Positions 11,241-22,162 of a stretch of 52,204 nt of DNA are shown piece by piece. The position numbers and the translations under genes were made by a program. Numbering within the stretch: position 1 is the stretch's first letter; the number at the start of each line of letters is the position of its first letter. Source of the stretch: Mucidula mucida. Its lineage: Eukaryota > Basidiomycota > Agaricomycetes > Agaricales > Physalacriaceae. The DNA lies in contig JADNYV010000243.1 in the NCBI GenBank assembly GCA_015501055.1, forward strand, positions 1 to 52,204, in the 5' to 3' direction. The notes below the pieces were generated by a model. That model did not search any database. It had not been told where the DNA came from and saw nothing but the letters and a program-made list of their open reading frames with translations.

Positions 11241-12608
11241 GTGCAAGTAACGGTTTCGATAGTAGGATACTCGATACTAGCGCATGTTTCGAGCATGTGA
11301 TGTGGCGCAGGGCGCTGCCGCGGAAGGAGACGCGCCCCATTTCGCCCTTAAGCGTTATGACCAGATAGCTTTCATGGGGGGGCCGAGGTTACTGTAAGCT
11401 GGCACATGTCGTGATACGTGTTGTGGCGCAGGGGCTCATCCGGAGTCATCCCGCCTTTTTCCTGCCACCAACTCAGGTTTTCCAAGTGTAATATGCCGTT
11501 TTGTGAGGTAAACTAAGCACCGGTAGTGGAACCCATGCGTCAGCAGATGAGCTATATCGATACCATTGATAGCCACAGTACTTAAACCCCAAGGTGTCTC
11601 GAGAAGTAGGGTTCTACAGCCTTGTTTTATACCCCATCTGCGCGTCCTTTCACCGCCTCGTCGCGTCTCAGACAGGCATTGACTGGATATCTCCACTAGT
11701 ACTATCATCTACACCAATGATACTATCGTCACCACCAGAGGTGCTTTCGTCGTCGCCACTGCAAAGACTGGTGTCTGCGCGTCATCTCCGCCAGTACTAG
11801 TACTGTCGATACTGAAACCATCACCCCCGGCCTGTGCGCACGCAAAATAGCAACGCCAAATAATAAAGCACCACTAAGCGGGAGTGTCATGCTGCTGTAG
11901 TGATATTGTCGGCACCGCGTAGGTGCAACCACTAAAAGCCAGTTGAGTAGGGAGGGGCCCTGCACAGGCAGGCCGCCGTTCACACTCGCTTCAGCTGCTA
12001 GGACCACCACACGGATGTCTGTACACCGTACTCATGAAAAAAGGGTGTACATCGTTGTCGCCCCATGCGCCAAAAGCTCCCTTGTCGTTCAGCTCGAAGC
12101 GTATAAACGCCCAGGTAAAGCAGTGGTTTCGATATGTTTGCGCTCTGATTCGAAACCAATTTTGATACTCACAGGCAGCCGTGGTGCATGGCGCCGTCAT
12201 ACCGCCTTTGTCCTGCCAGTGGCCACTCTCAGCCAGCCGTCGCGGGACATTATCATGCGTTGGTGTCCTGTAGAGCACCTCTGAGAGTATGCAGGCGGCG
12301 CCGGAAGGTTCAAACAGATTTCTTAATGCTTGCTAGATATCATGGGGATACATCTACTGTCCGAAAGTGAGCCAAACTGTGCGTTGTCATCAACTGAATG
12401 AGCGCCAAAAAGCCCTGTCGTACTCTCCCATGTTCTTCTAAAGCAACCAACAGAAATCAAAGATTCGATGCCTGTCGCTGAGCTGCGGGCGCCCGCCTCT
12501 CGAGAAATTCCTGAACGACGGACTTGGTGAGATGCCGATATCGCGCAAAGCGCGCTTCGAGTAAGGCCACCTGTTCAAGCGACAGTCAAACATCAATGCT
12601 TGACCTGC
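11241..12608. other. Intergenic stretch without a supported gene
   Basis: The small open frames here (for example 11991-12278 -) show no family signature. On the minus strand just below 12608, a short open stretch contains LEQVALLEARF (about 12590-12550), which resembles helix 1 of a homeodomain; it might be a remnant or an unspliced sixth exon of the neighbouring homeodomain gene. Confidence 0.4.
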
Positions 12609-13895
12609 CTACCGCTTCCACTGCATTCCATTCTGCCTGCGAGTGAACCATGTGCGAACCACAGACACCGATTCTCCGGTCCTATCGGCCAGCTCATGAA
12701 GCTGGCTTTCTGATGGATACAAGTTCTGTGTCCGGTCGAGGAATTCATGCAGGTGTTTCGCCTTGGCGTGCAACTTGAGACCGATCCGTTGGAACTGGCT
12801 AGTATCAAGTCCTGCCTGTTTCCGAAGCGCCCTTTCTTTGTTACGCCTATATGGTTATAAGTATAATGAAGGGCCCGACTGCAAAAGGAGATGCGCTCAC
12901 CGGTATGTGAACCATTTGGCAATGGATAGCCAGGATACCCCGAGTTCTTGCGCTAGGAGTGTTATCGTCTTAACAGGCGGATATAGTTGCTGCTGGAACG
13001 CCACTTCCAGTCGCGGCCAGTACGGGCTCAAGTCCAAACGGTCGGGCGCAACTTGGAACTCTCCAGGTTTCTCTTCCACTCCAGTTAATTTCATTAGTTC
13101 TCTTTCTTTGATGCGTCTATCGTTATTGAGTCAAACACGTCGTAAATCACGCTGTACGAGGACCCACCGTTTGCCAAACCAAGTCGTCAATCGGTCTTGG
13201 ATTTCCCCAAGCTCTTGTGACATGGTCTCGAGCTCTTCGAATGTCGGATAACGATTCTTGACGTATTTAGCTTCGAGCGTTGCTGTCAACGCAGTAGAGA
13301 TACGCGGACGAAGATTTTCCAAAAGTGGATGTGAATCTAACCCCACGGCTTTCACCGTGTGCCGCTCCTTTTCGCGTCTATGGGTTATGAGACAAACACC
13401 GCAGGAGCTTGGTTAAAGTATAACTCACCGTTTGAAAAACCAAGTATACAACCTCTGGTAGCTCTCCCCAAGCTCTTGCGACATTTTCTCAAGCTCGTCG
13501 CGTGTAGGGAGACGATTGTCATTGTACTTGGCCTCGAGCGCTCGTTTGACAACAGCTGGAATGCGTGGACGGGTGTTTCCTGACAGTGGATGCGATTCTT
13601 TGATCTGCTCAGTCTTTCGCTCCTTCTTGCGTCTAGTCTCATTGAGGCGATTTCTTCAGACGCCGAATTGCAAGGGAGCTCACCGCCTAGAGTACCAGTT
13701 ATATAGTCTGTCGGGGCTCTTTCCAAGCGTGCGCGACATCTCCTCAAACTGTGTGCGAGTAGGATAACGGTTTTGGCGGTAGTTAGCTTCGAGCACTGCT
13801 GTCACGGCGGTGGAGATGCATGGAGGAGGCAGCGTCGAAAATCGGCAAAATAGTCGAGGATATACGGGGATGACGCGTCCATAGACGCCCAGCAT
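12609..13895 (-). CDS. Tandem homeodomain-like protein, five one-domain exons
   Basis: Exons 13895-13684, 13632-13429, 13377-13168, 13116-12901 and 12846-12609 join in phase to 1080 nt (359 aa). Each exon encodes one homeodomain-like unit: a basic KKER/EKER/IKER start, a helix such as LEAKY, the turn NRYPT or NLYPS, a second helix (EELETMSQELG) and a recognition-like helix ending WFxxR. Every intron falls at the same place, after CG of the Arg codon that follows WFxx; the first three introns are each exactly 51 nt and the fourth is 54. Exons 2-4 are 204, 210 and 216 nt, so the gene grew by exon duplication. The Asn at homeodomain position 51 is missing from all units: the helix reads WYSRR, WFFKR, WFGKR, WFTYR, WFTRR. 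That may abolish canonical DNA binding. The start at 13895 is the first ATG of exon 1; an upstream exon cannot be excluded. Confidence 0.78.
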
Positions 13896-14224
13896 TCGTA
13901 GCCCGCAAAATTTGATGATGATGGTTTAAATTTGGGAAATACGGGCACGTGACCCAGTGACGTTGCTTAAACTTGAACCACCATAAGTAAGAACATAACA
14001 TAAAACACTAACGTCGAACTTCGAAATCGCTCAACCGTAACGGATTCGACCTTTATAATAGCGAGAATGCCGCCCACAAGAGAAACATGGTCTGGACTCT
14101 GAAAGGCACTTCTGTGGTCTTAGACTTGGCAGACACGTTCTGCTCAATCTAGCAGACTCTCGCACAAGAAGCTCCATGGAAAACCGAATTCATATACATA
14201 TCATAATGAGTGAATTAAATAGTA

Positions 14225-15419
14225 TCAAACGCTCACACCGCGGTATGTGCGCATCTGGGCCTGCAGCCGGTCAATCTGGCCCGACGTCAACTCGGTCATG
14301 CACGCATCGTACGAGTAATCCATATAGTTGTCTATACAAATCTGCATCAGACTCAATCAATGAGAATTGGGGAATGCTTACGGATTGGGTCGAGACCTGG
14401 AGCGGCGCAGGTATCCTTACCTTTCGGGCATCCACTCGCTGTTGGCCAATCAGTCAAAGTTGAAAAGATTGCAAGTCGCAGCAAAAGACTTACTGGGCGT
14501 ACGTTCGGCAGGTGTATCGGCGACTTCATCACCCTTGCCGGAGCAACCGTCCTGGAAAGTGTGGTAAAGACCGACCTGAATGGCGATTAGTTGCAATGCA
14601 AAACTTGAGAGAGAGAAGACCGTACCCAGTGTCCAACCTCGTGTGTAAGGGTCTGTCCTAGATTGTAGTTGCTCGTCGTGCCTCCCGGCAGGCTGGAGTG
14701 GAGGATTACGACACCGTCATCGTTTGGGTTGTTCGCGTAGCTGTAAGGAAAGGTTGCGTAGCCCAACAGCCCTTGCCCATTTCCTGACTCGAAACCGACG
14801 GTGTAGACGTTCAAGGTCGATTTACCACCTTTACGGAGTTGCGTCTTCATTTCGGTTTGCTGGCGGCTAAAAGACGATTGAGACGAATGTCAACGAAAAC
14901 TTGGAAAGATGCTTACGAGTTGGGACCAGCATTCGAGAACCAATCCGCGTTCTGGACATATTCTGTGTTGGCCAAGTTAAACGAAAGACCGCCGTTCGCG
15001 TAGGCGCGGTTCAAGACGTTCATCTGATCGGCAATCTGTTGTTTGCTATCCAGGGATATTTAGCACAGGCAGAGTAATGTCAATCCACTCACGCAACATA
15101 ACCCCGCCTCTTGGTCTTGTCGGCGTAGATGACGTGGAAGAACACGTCGATGGACGCTGCTTTGGCAAGATCGGCGTCACTGGTCTCGACCTTGTTCGAC
15201 CTAAAATGCTCCTCAAAGACTTCCTTCTGCTCGGCACTGATATCGGTGGCGCAACGACTACGAGGAGCAAGGTGACAAAGTCAGATAATAGCAGCAACGG
15301 ACGACGTACATTATATCTTGCTCGACATCGACAGGCCTCGTCAAGCTATCGGGCGGCGACGACGGCGAAGCCAGGACAGACGTCGTCGCGAGAACGGCGA
15401 GCACAATGGCGGCAAGCAT
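14225..15419 (-). CDS. Secreted M43 (pappalysin-type) zinc metalloprotease
   Basis: Seven exons (15419-15310, 15257-15093, 15045-14917, 14866-14626, 14575-14494, 14438-14382, 14331-14225) join in phase to 891 nt, 296 aa. The start has a signal peptide ([18 protein letters not shown]). The product then shows [17 protein letters not shown], the zinc site HEVGHWVGLYH (HEXXHXXGXXH, split by an intron after HEVGHW) and the Met-turn NYMDYS near the C-terminus. Cysteines after the zinc site fit the disulphides of this family. It resembles fungal extracellular metalloproteases of the MEP1 type: an endopeptidase with zinc bound by three His and catalysis by the Glu of HEXXH. All introns are GT-AG and 47-55 nt. 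No inactivating change was seen. Confidence 0.9.
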
Positions 15420-15559
15420 AATGAGAGTGATACTAATGAATGTGGGGATAGAACGTAGAATGGGTTGGTTGGATACGAGCGCGCTCCCTTTATACATTTT
15501 CCAGGTGCCGGCGGAGAGGCTTGTGATCGAGAGAACGCGTCCATGAATCACATGGATCG

Positions 15560-17179
15560 TCGAGGAAGCACTACCGTTTTTGTTAATTAGACGTCAAAAT
15601 TGGGCAATTGATGTACACCGCCTTTTGTATTTTGCAAAGAATAGTTCTGATATATGCGCCACACAGAGTCAGAGGCAAGCAGGCCAAAAACAAAGTGGAA
15701 AGTCGTCGAAAAATCTAGCCTTTTAGATCGACGAAACGCGAATCGCGTCTTCTCATGACGTTGTATGAGTCCCGAGGTGTCCGTGTTGATGTATCGATGA
15801 CGCGATGACGATGAAAACTATTCGCCTACTGACCTGGCGCACGTTTTACGGGTCCTGCAAGGGCTGATGGACTGGACTAAGCCGTAGACGTTGAAGATAA
15901 CCAAGTCGGACACGGCGGCGGCCATAACTGAGCGTCGACTGGCGGACATATCGCTGTCGAAGTAGAAGTTTCTATTCATGAGGCCCGCCCGCGCCAAAGC
16001 TATCCCTGCGTCCACAATTGCCTAGACGACAGACATACGAGTGGGACATGGTAGGTAGCTCCACGGCGATAGAGCAGTATATCTATCCACTTGGCCCTCC
16101 ACGATTACAGACTGCACTTTCAAAGAAATGGATAAGTAGTGCCAACTGGGTCCGAGGAAGCAAGTGGCAAAAGAGTTCCAGGTGTTGAGCGCGCCGAGTC
16201 CCGCACCGATATGTCCCACGCTTTCCATACCACTTCGCCTCTTGAAAGCTTAAAGGCCAAACCGGGAGCTGGTGGGTGAACAGCTTCAAACTTCGAGACG
16301 CGTCGTGTTTCGTGACTCATCCTCACGTGATTGTGACGGTAACGTTGCCTCCGGGAGATAATGCTAGAAAGCGTTAATCTTGCGGCAGCGTGACTGCTTT
16401 GACACATACTACCGATGGACAATGGTCCATACTTGGTCCACAAGCAGAAATCACTCCAGGCGGATTATTATGGATAGAAAAACGGTAAACGTCTGATCCT
16501 GACGCCTGAGCCTAGTCTTCCATTGAGCTGATAGATTCACATCGCGGTTCGTGGTATCTGCTGTTTGATAGGCTCAGACTGACCAATATGAACTCATTGT
16601 ATGAGTAGTTGTGTACGGTGAAGTAGTATCAGAAAGTGCAGTCGTCAAAAATTGAATACACACACGGGTCGGGCGTTGCAGATATTCAAAACTCGCTCGC
16701 AAAGCTCAGTCGACAACTGAAGTAATTGGAGTCGTGGTAAGATTCACTGGGCTCAAACTCGAGAGGTGTCGTTGATCACGTTTCTGTCATCGCTCGGAAG
16801 ACAGAGGCACTCGCAAGGACTCAAAGAGCTAGTGTAGTATGGAAGGACTCCGGGAGCTAATGCCTCCAGCATTTTGCAGACGTAACTCCTGCCCGACATC
16901 GGATTCTATCATTCGGGTGAATTCAATACAAGGGCCTCATAAATGCAGAAGAGGAGAACGAAAATCGGGCAAGAATTCGTTGACCAGAGGTATTGATTTT
17001 ATGCTATTGAGTAGGTTCCATTAGCATACCCGCCGCATCTAATGCCAGTCTGTGGGTGTAGTAGCTCGTAGAGGACCGACAAGTAGCTGCCTGAAGAATA
17101 GGAATTCGTGTGTGCTGGGCAATGTCGAAAAAGAGTGAGTGGCGGTGTCGTTACCTAATCGTGATAGGTACGGGCCACG
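15560..17179. other. Intergenic stretch, no recognised gene
   Basis: On the minus strand two open segments (16319-16022 and 16021-15830) contain GAGLGALNTWNSF and IVDAGIALARAGLMN and could be exons of an unrecognised gene, but a stop (16022-16024) separates them and no convincing intron removes it. The rest, which should include the DAD3 promoter just upstream of 17180, shows nothing further. Confidence 0.35.
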
Positions 17180-17540
17180 ATGAGCGCAGTGGCGATAAAC
17201 GATATATTCATCGAAAATCCTTACTCTGGCCATCAAGAACTCACTACACTCGAAGCCGATGTACTATGGGAGTACGCGAAACTAGCGCAGAACGTCAAAC
17301 AGGTAGGTATAATGCACACGCCAATCCTCATGAACTTCACATGCTGTAGCTGACGGCAAAATCGAAGACACTCACGAAGGAGCCTGACGAGATATTGCTT
17401 GCGCGTTTACGCGAGCTAGAAAAGAAAATGGGATTGGTGATGACTTTGGTAAGTTCTCAATGGTCTTGTTTCTTTTGATGCTCAATCGCGGCTAGTACAA
17501 AGCGTCTATATGGGGCGTTATCAACGAGCAGCATAGTTAA
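17180..17540 (+). CDS. DAD3: DASH/DAM1 complex subunit DAD3
   Basis: Exons 17180-17302, 17350-17448 and 17496-17540 give an 88-aa protein. Landmarks are NPYSGHQELTTLEADVLW, EYAKLAQNVKQL, PDEILLARLRELEKKMGL and the C-terminus ASIWGVINEQHS, the classic DAD3 pattern; the length also fits. The protein is one of about ten small subunits of the fungal DASH ring, which couples kinetochores to spindle microtubules in the nucleus. It is a conserved single-copy-type host gene, so this part is ordinary chromosomal DNA rather than a transposon island. Introns are 47 nt each with good GT-AG borders. Confidence 0.95.
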
Positions 17541-17772
17541 AGGATATTACCATCCACTGCGTTAGGCACGATTTCTCCAGGAAGTTTTGATTTGACAAGT
17601 CGTCTCGGGCGATAGACTTCGCGATTGCAGATCTTGACCGACTGATTTCAGGCGATGGTGAGGATGCCGATACTACGTGGCGGTCCATAAAGGGCCCGTA
17701 GACTCGGTTGAACTTGCTGAAGAATGATGGAAGACATGCTCAGGGGCGTGGAGTATTGATATTTTTTCCTAG

Positions 17773-17935
17773 GAGGGATTCAACAAGATGAAGGAGATTA
17801 TGGGAGATATTCAAGCTGAAAACACTGTTTCTTGGTGAGTATGAATGTTTCCTGTTTTACATGTTCGCTTATAAGATTCATTTTCGCAGGCAAGAGTTAT
17901 ATAGAAGATATCTACACGGTGACCCTTTCCCTTAG
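17773..17935 (+). CDS. Possible last two exons of an unrecognised small gene
   Basis: After a TTTTTTCCTAG acceptor, an open exon (17773-17834) encodes GFNKMKEIMGDIQAENTVSW across a 55-nt intron (GTGAGT...TTCGCAG) into QELYRRYLHGDPFP and a stop at 17935. An upstream open stretch (about 17600-17700, with DFAIADLDRLISGDGED) could be an earlier exon, but I could not join it in phase. Family unknown. Confidence 0.35.
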
Positions 17936-17979
17936 CTGTAAGACAATGTGTTAGAACAGTGATTTCATCCATACCTTAT

Positions 17980-18850
17980 CTAAATCGGTTTGCCACGAAG
18001 CTGGTGCAGAGGAAGATCAATGCCCTCGATCATGTTGTACTTAAGGGTAACCTTTGTCAAGCGGAGTGCAATTTGGAAACCTAAGGCGATTGGGTAATAT
18101 TCCTCCTCATCGCCTACTTCTGGGTCTTCGTCTCCCGCACTCTGAAGATGTAATGTCTCCAGCAGTGGCAAACAGCCGTTGAGTTTATCCAACATGGGGA
18201 GCACGCTTTGAGGTAAGTTTAGCGTGACATTCACTCAGCGGCTTGCATGAGTCGATAATATATCTAAAATCTCCGTTATCTCACATCTCACATCATCCGC
18301 TTCAGCTTTCGTGATATCAGTGTATAAGGCGGCTGTGTAATAGAGGAAAGTAAGAGGCAACGAATTGCTAAGCGACAGCGCTTTTCTGAGCATGGGGAGA
18401 GTGCATGAAGACGTCACATAACGCAAGGAATTCAGTGAAGAATTCACCCATAACGTTGTCCCGAGTACCAAGTTCTTCCATTGAGTGCATGGCATAAAAG
18501 CCACAGATCATTGTTCTCTTCTTTAACGTCGAAGCCGCGACAGACGTGCATGAAGATCTCAATCAAGATTTCATTCGGAATAGTTCGCATGGGAGAAACC
18601 ACTCCATGCCAGTGGTCTAACGTTTCCTGCAGCTTCGTTCAACTAACTCGTCGAGAGAAATCTGAAGCCGGCCGATATCCTCGTGAAGGCTGGACAAGTT
18701 GTTGGCGGCTTTAGAGAAGATTTCTCGCGTGAACAAGGCGACATCTACGTCGGACAGGGGGACATTGCCGTGTAGGGCTTTCATGAAGGACGCTTCGACG
18801 TCTGCAGGGAGTTGGATACCCGCCTGACGAGGAGAGACCGCAGCAGACAT
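17980..18850 (-). pseudogene. F-box protein gene, frame-broken
   Basis: From ATG 18850 the product reads a leader with FTREIFSKAANNL and a short coiled segment (LHEDIGRLQISLDELVERS), the usual lead-in to agaricomycete F-box proteins. The F-box follows in another frame (VSPMRTIPNEILIEIF, about 18600-18550), and later pieces (WKNLVLGTTLWVNSSL; LPLTFLYY; then LNGCLPLLETLHLQSAGDED, leucine-rich) lie in yet other frames. At least two frame changes occur without plausible introns, so I call it a pseudogene. A homologue lies at 37699-39100 on the other strand. Confidence 0.6.
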
Positions 18851-19279
18851 TAAGGCAATGATTTAGAATGAGGTCGTGATGATAATGCGGGAGCCGTCGC
18901 TGGTAGTTTTTCTTCATTGAGAGACACTCACAGATATGGAATAACTTACAATCAGATCGTGGTCAGAGGGCAAGCTGGGACTTGACCTTGTTTTGGTAAC
19001 AATCTGTACAGAGTCCGTATCATTTCAGGGCCGCGCCAATCTGCATCGCACCCAACGCTGGAAGAGGAAAGCGACTCTGATATCCTTTTTTCATCCTGCT
19101 GGTCGGGAGGCGGCTGAGCAATGTTCGCTAGCCTTGGCAAGATCAATCGAGGATACTACTGCACATGCTCGTCAGCGCATCATTGGGGTATTAAGTACAG
19201 AAGTCTGGAGTTTTCGGTATCAACGATCCGACAAGTATATAGAAGGAGCCGGTCGAGACGTCGTACGTCCTGCAAAGCT

Positions 19280-20674
19280 TCAATTTGTGTACTCTTCAGC
19301 AAGACCGTACTTACCTTCAAGCCACAACATCCCTGGTACCTCGAGCTCCAAGTCTTCCACAGAGAGCGAACTGCATATTTCTTCGTAACGAGAAAGCGCC
19401 ATGGCAGCACTAGGCTGCGTTGCGCTAGCAGAATCCTTCATGGACTCGAGGAGTGGTACTATGTCCGGGATAACGTCTTCAATACACTATAGAGACGGTG
19501 GTCAGGACTTGATAGACAGCTATAGTATGGATCTCCTCACACGAAGATTGAACTGCAAGGCTGATGCAAGATCCCTTACGTCCTTCTTGAAAGCCGTCGG
19601 CAGGTCGGGACTGTTGTCGACATTGGCAGTTTCGAAATCAATGAAAGCATATCGACGTTCTGGCCCACGAACGCCCGCGAAGAGAGGGTCCGTAGTCTTC
19701 TTGGACCGCGGAGTAAGGGCGTCTATCATCATGTTTTGGAGATTGATATCGCCATGAGAAATATTATGCTCGTGAAGGAAAGCAACAGCCTGAACAAGGA
19801 TCTCACCATTCGCCACAGGGAATGAAGTAATACAGCGCACTTACCTCCATGAAGGCACGGCCGTACCGAACTAGTTCACCGAGCTTGGCGAAATCAGCCT
19901 TAATCGCCACATTCCATCTATATAGACTGTGAGCGCGCCCCCACCGTAGAGAAGGTTGCATGCTTACCTTGGCATTACAACAAACACCTGGCCGTTGAAG
20001 TTGATATAATCGAGAACAGGAATAGTATGATTCCGCGGATCATCGCGAAGGGCATCAGACTGCAGGAGACGGAAAGCTCTGAGCTCTTTGCTGGGCTGTG
20101 GACCCGAGATAGCCCTGAACAAGGTGAGGCGAAAGAATTTGTACAGAACACGGTGATTTACTTCAGGATCACATCTCGCCCTAGCGTGTCCCGCGCAGGC
20201 CAAACGAATGGAGACTGGAGAATTTTCGGTAAGCTTTCATCAATCAATTGATTGAAGGCCTACGAAGAAATTTGTTTCCGCATCGTCATCTGTCCTATAG
20301 AAGCGTTGCGCAAATGGAAATGTCATGTTTTCGGTTGATGCGGGGATACTTGGAACAATTTCACTGAATATGTCGGTCGAATCTTTCAAAACGTATGGGT
20401 GATATCCACGGGAAACGAAGAACAGACGCAGGAAGCGCCAAATACGCAGGAGGCGTATTCTGTCACTTTCGAACACTTGCTCATCAGTAGGGTCTCCAGT
20501 GTCCCAAATGGCATAATCCTCAGTGACCGGATAGTTCCATAGCCAGGAGCGGACGGTCCAATAGAAGGAGCTACAGACGCCTTGTACGCGTACCACACGG
20601 ATTGGTCTGAGCAAGTACGTAGTGGCCAGGAGGCCACCGACGAGAGAAACAGAAAGAGCAACTCGAGTGTTCAT
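19280..20674 (-). CDS. Membrane-anchored protein-kinase-like protein, type 1 (copy A)
   Basis: Six exons (20674-20264, 20214-20162, 20114-19968, 19917-19845, 19789-19541, 19486-19280) join in phase: 1140 nt, 379 aa. Residues about 5-25 form a hydrophobic anchor (VALSVSLVGGLLATTYLL). A conserved region follows (RSWLWNYPVTEDYAIWDTGD; RGYHPYVLKD), then the kinase-like core: GRDVILK with the beta-3 Lys, a KELRAF Glu, the agaricomycete signature DDPRNHTIPVLDY, a VVMPR hinge, FLHEHNISHGD..LQN (catalytic Asp and Asn, HGD in place of HRD) and IDFE (metal-binding Asp kept, Gly replaced by Glu). Lys, Glu, Asp, Asn and Asp are all kept, so activity is possible, but the substrate is unknown. It corresponds to copy I at 46388-47760. 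Confidence 0.85.
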
Positions 20675-20849
20675 GGTACGTGGCTAAGTGTTCTTCGGAC
20701 TTCAAATTTCGTTTGATGGCCGATAAGTTCAGCTCCACGATGAGTCGATGACCACTGGCCAGCACACAGAAATATGTGCTATATCCTTCTTTTAGAAAAA
20801 ACACTCGAGGGCCCAGTGACTAGCTGATTACCGGGAAGAATGGACGTAC

Positions 20850-20873
20850 TTGTGGTGGAGGATATGCCGACAT
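20850..20873 (-). pseudogene. Stranded first exon of the MSAY-type microprotein
   Basis: It encodes MSAYPPPQ and keeps the donor GTACGT. The sequence then changes, within the former intron, into the 5' flank of kinase copy A; exons 2 and 3 are gone. The same deletion is seen at 46186-46209 upstream of copy I. Confidence 0.6.
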
Positions 20874-21019
20874 GTTGGGAGGCAAATGGGCAATGATAGT
20901 GAGATACAAAGAGGCCCTTAGTATACAGCATGTGGTTGTACCACAGCATATGTGAGTTGGCCTCCACTCAGGTACGTTCATCTGCTCACCGAATCCAGAG
21001 AAACCCAATGGCCATAACA

Positions 21020-21130
21020 TCACTTGAGGCGCAATGGGAAACTTTCTGTAACTGCTTTTTCAAAGGGAAAGGGCCACACAGTATTGCCTTCCTCGGCTTT
21101 CGTAGCTAGCGTCACCAAAGGCGTTCATCG
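21020..21130 (-). other. Conserved short coding-like block ending in VTESFPLRLK-stop
   Basis: A CTTAG acceptor-like site is followed by an open stretch with KAEEGNTVWPFPFEKAVTES and a stop at 21020. The same peptide pattern recurs at 27971-28100 (-), 39780-39888 (+) and 45950-46064 (+), always between the two microprotein positions. It looks like a last exon of another small gene, but upstream exons were not resolved. Confidence 0.4.
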
Positions 21131-21481
21131 ACACCTAAGAAGAAATGAGATTGTCACCTTGACGCTATCTTTGTTTTGAGGGAAAGACCCCCGTCAAAAT
21201 GCAGTAAAACGGGGGGAATTGACGACGACGGCGAAAGAAGAGCTGTTTCCGGACGAGCTCGCAGTGCGACGATGGATCAATTAGAGATGTTGTATGGTGG
21301 CGCAATTACAACACAATGACACAAAGCATGAACTATAACTTTTTCGACAGAACAGAACGGCATACTACTCATACAGAAGACATTCACTGCAGAAGAATTC
21401 AGGCAATGTAGCATTATGGGCTTGGAGTAGTCATACCTTCATTACGCTTCTCCAGGGCTGCAATTGATGCATGACTAGGCA

Positions 21482-21816
21482 TCACGCCATTTCCAACTTG
21501 GTCTCGGGCACACCATATCGAGAGCCTCCTTTCGCGAACTCAACAGCATAGGTCCATTTCTATTGGGATCGTCACGGTTAGCGGGCTCTCTACCGTGCAG
21601 AAGAAAAACCTACGTGTTCGTTACCTGGACCCGTCTTCCACGTGTCTGTAACTGTACCAACGTCGCCTGTTGCGTACCCTTGATGGCTTTTGATAAGCTT
21701 CACGGGATCGCCGCGTATAAACTAGATGAATCGAGGGTGAGAAACTATTCTGTGCTTGGGAAACTGAAGAGAGATACCCGTGGTGAAGGGTATGCGGCGG
21801 GAGCCTGTGTAGCCAT
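21482..21816 (-). CDS. Three-exon microprotein, MAT type (copy S1)
   Basis: Exons 21816-21778, 21697-21614 and 21559-21482 splice to 201 nt, 66 aa. Exon 1 gives MATQAPAAYPSPR, exon 2 contains GYATGDVGTVTDTWKTGPGN, exon 3 has KWTYAVEF and YGVPETKLEMA. Introns are GTATCT...GTGAAG and GTAGGT...AATAG. No signal peptide or membrane span. The G-x-V-x-x-x-W-x-T pattern followed by a Y-x-V-x-F strand and a VPET turn looks like a small beta-barrel, which is only a guess. The gene lies between kinase copies B and A and corresponds to 45245-45594 in the right arm. Each exon is too short to be seen as an open frame, yet all four MAT-type and MSAY-type complete copies splice the same way. Confidence 0.68.
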
Positions 21817-22162
21817 GGGCGATGATTGTAAGATGCAAGGCGCTTAACGAAGACCGTCGAGATCATGCGGCGAGTTTTCCCACAGAATGATTGTCATCGG
21901 ACCTCACTGAGCGTACACTTACAGGCACCATTCTAGGGCACATCTGTGAGGCCCATCTTCAGAAGCGCACATTCCAGAGCCCTTGTAAGCCTTTTGATAC
22001 CTGCGCGCTTGGATCTTGGTGAGTGACTTGACGTTGGCTACAAGGCGGCTTACTCGTAACTACTTGTTGGCAGCCAGTTTACCAAGCAGAGGACTATCCA
22101 CAGAATTCCGTCATAGACTCCAATTATCAATTTGAACAGGTGCAGATATTTCGATGGATTGT

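Noticed and set aside
15830..16319. Two-exon gene on the minus strand (GAGLGALNTWNSF...IVDAGIALARAG)
   Set aside because: A stop separates the segments and the only GTATGT...CTAG pair would be a 21-nt intron, too short.
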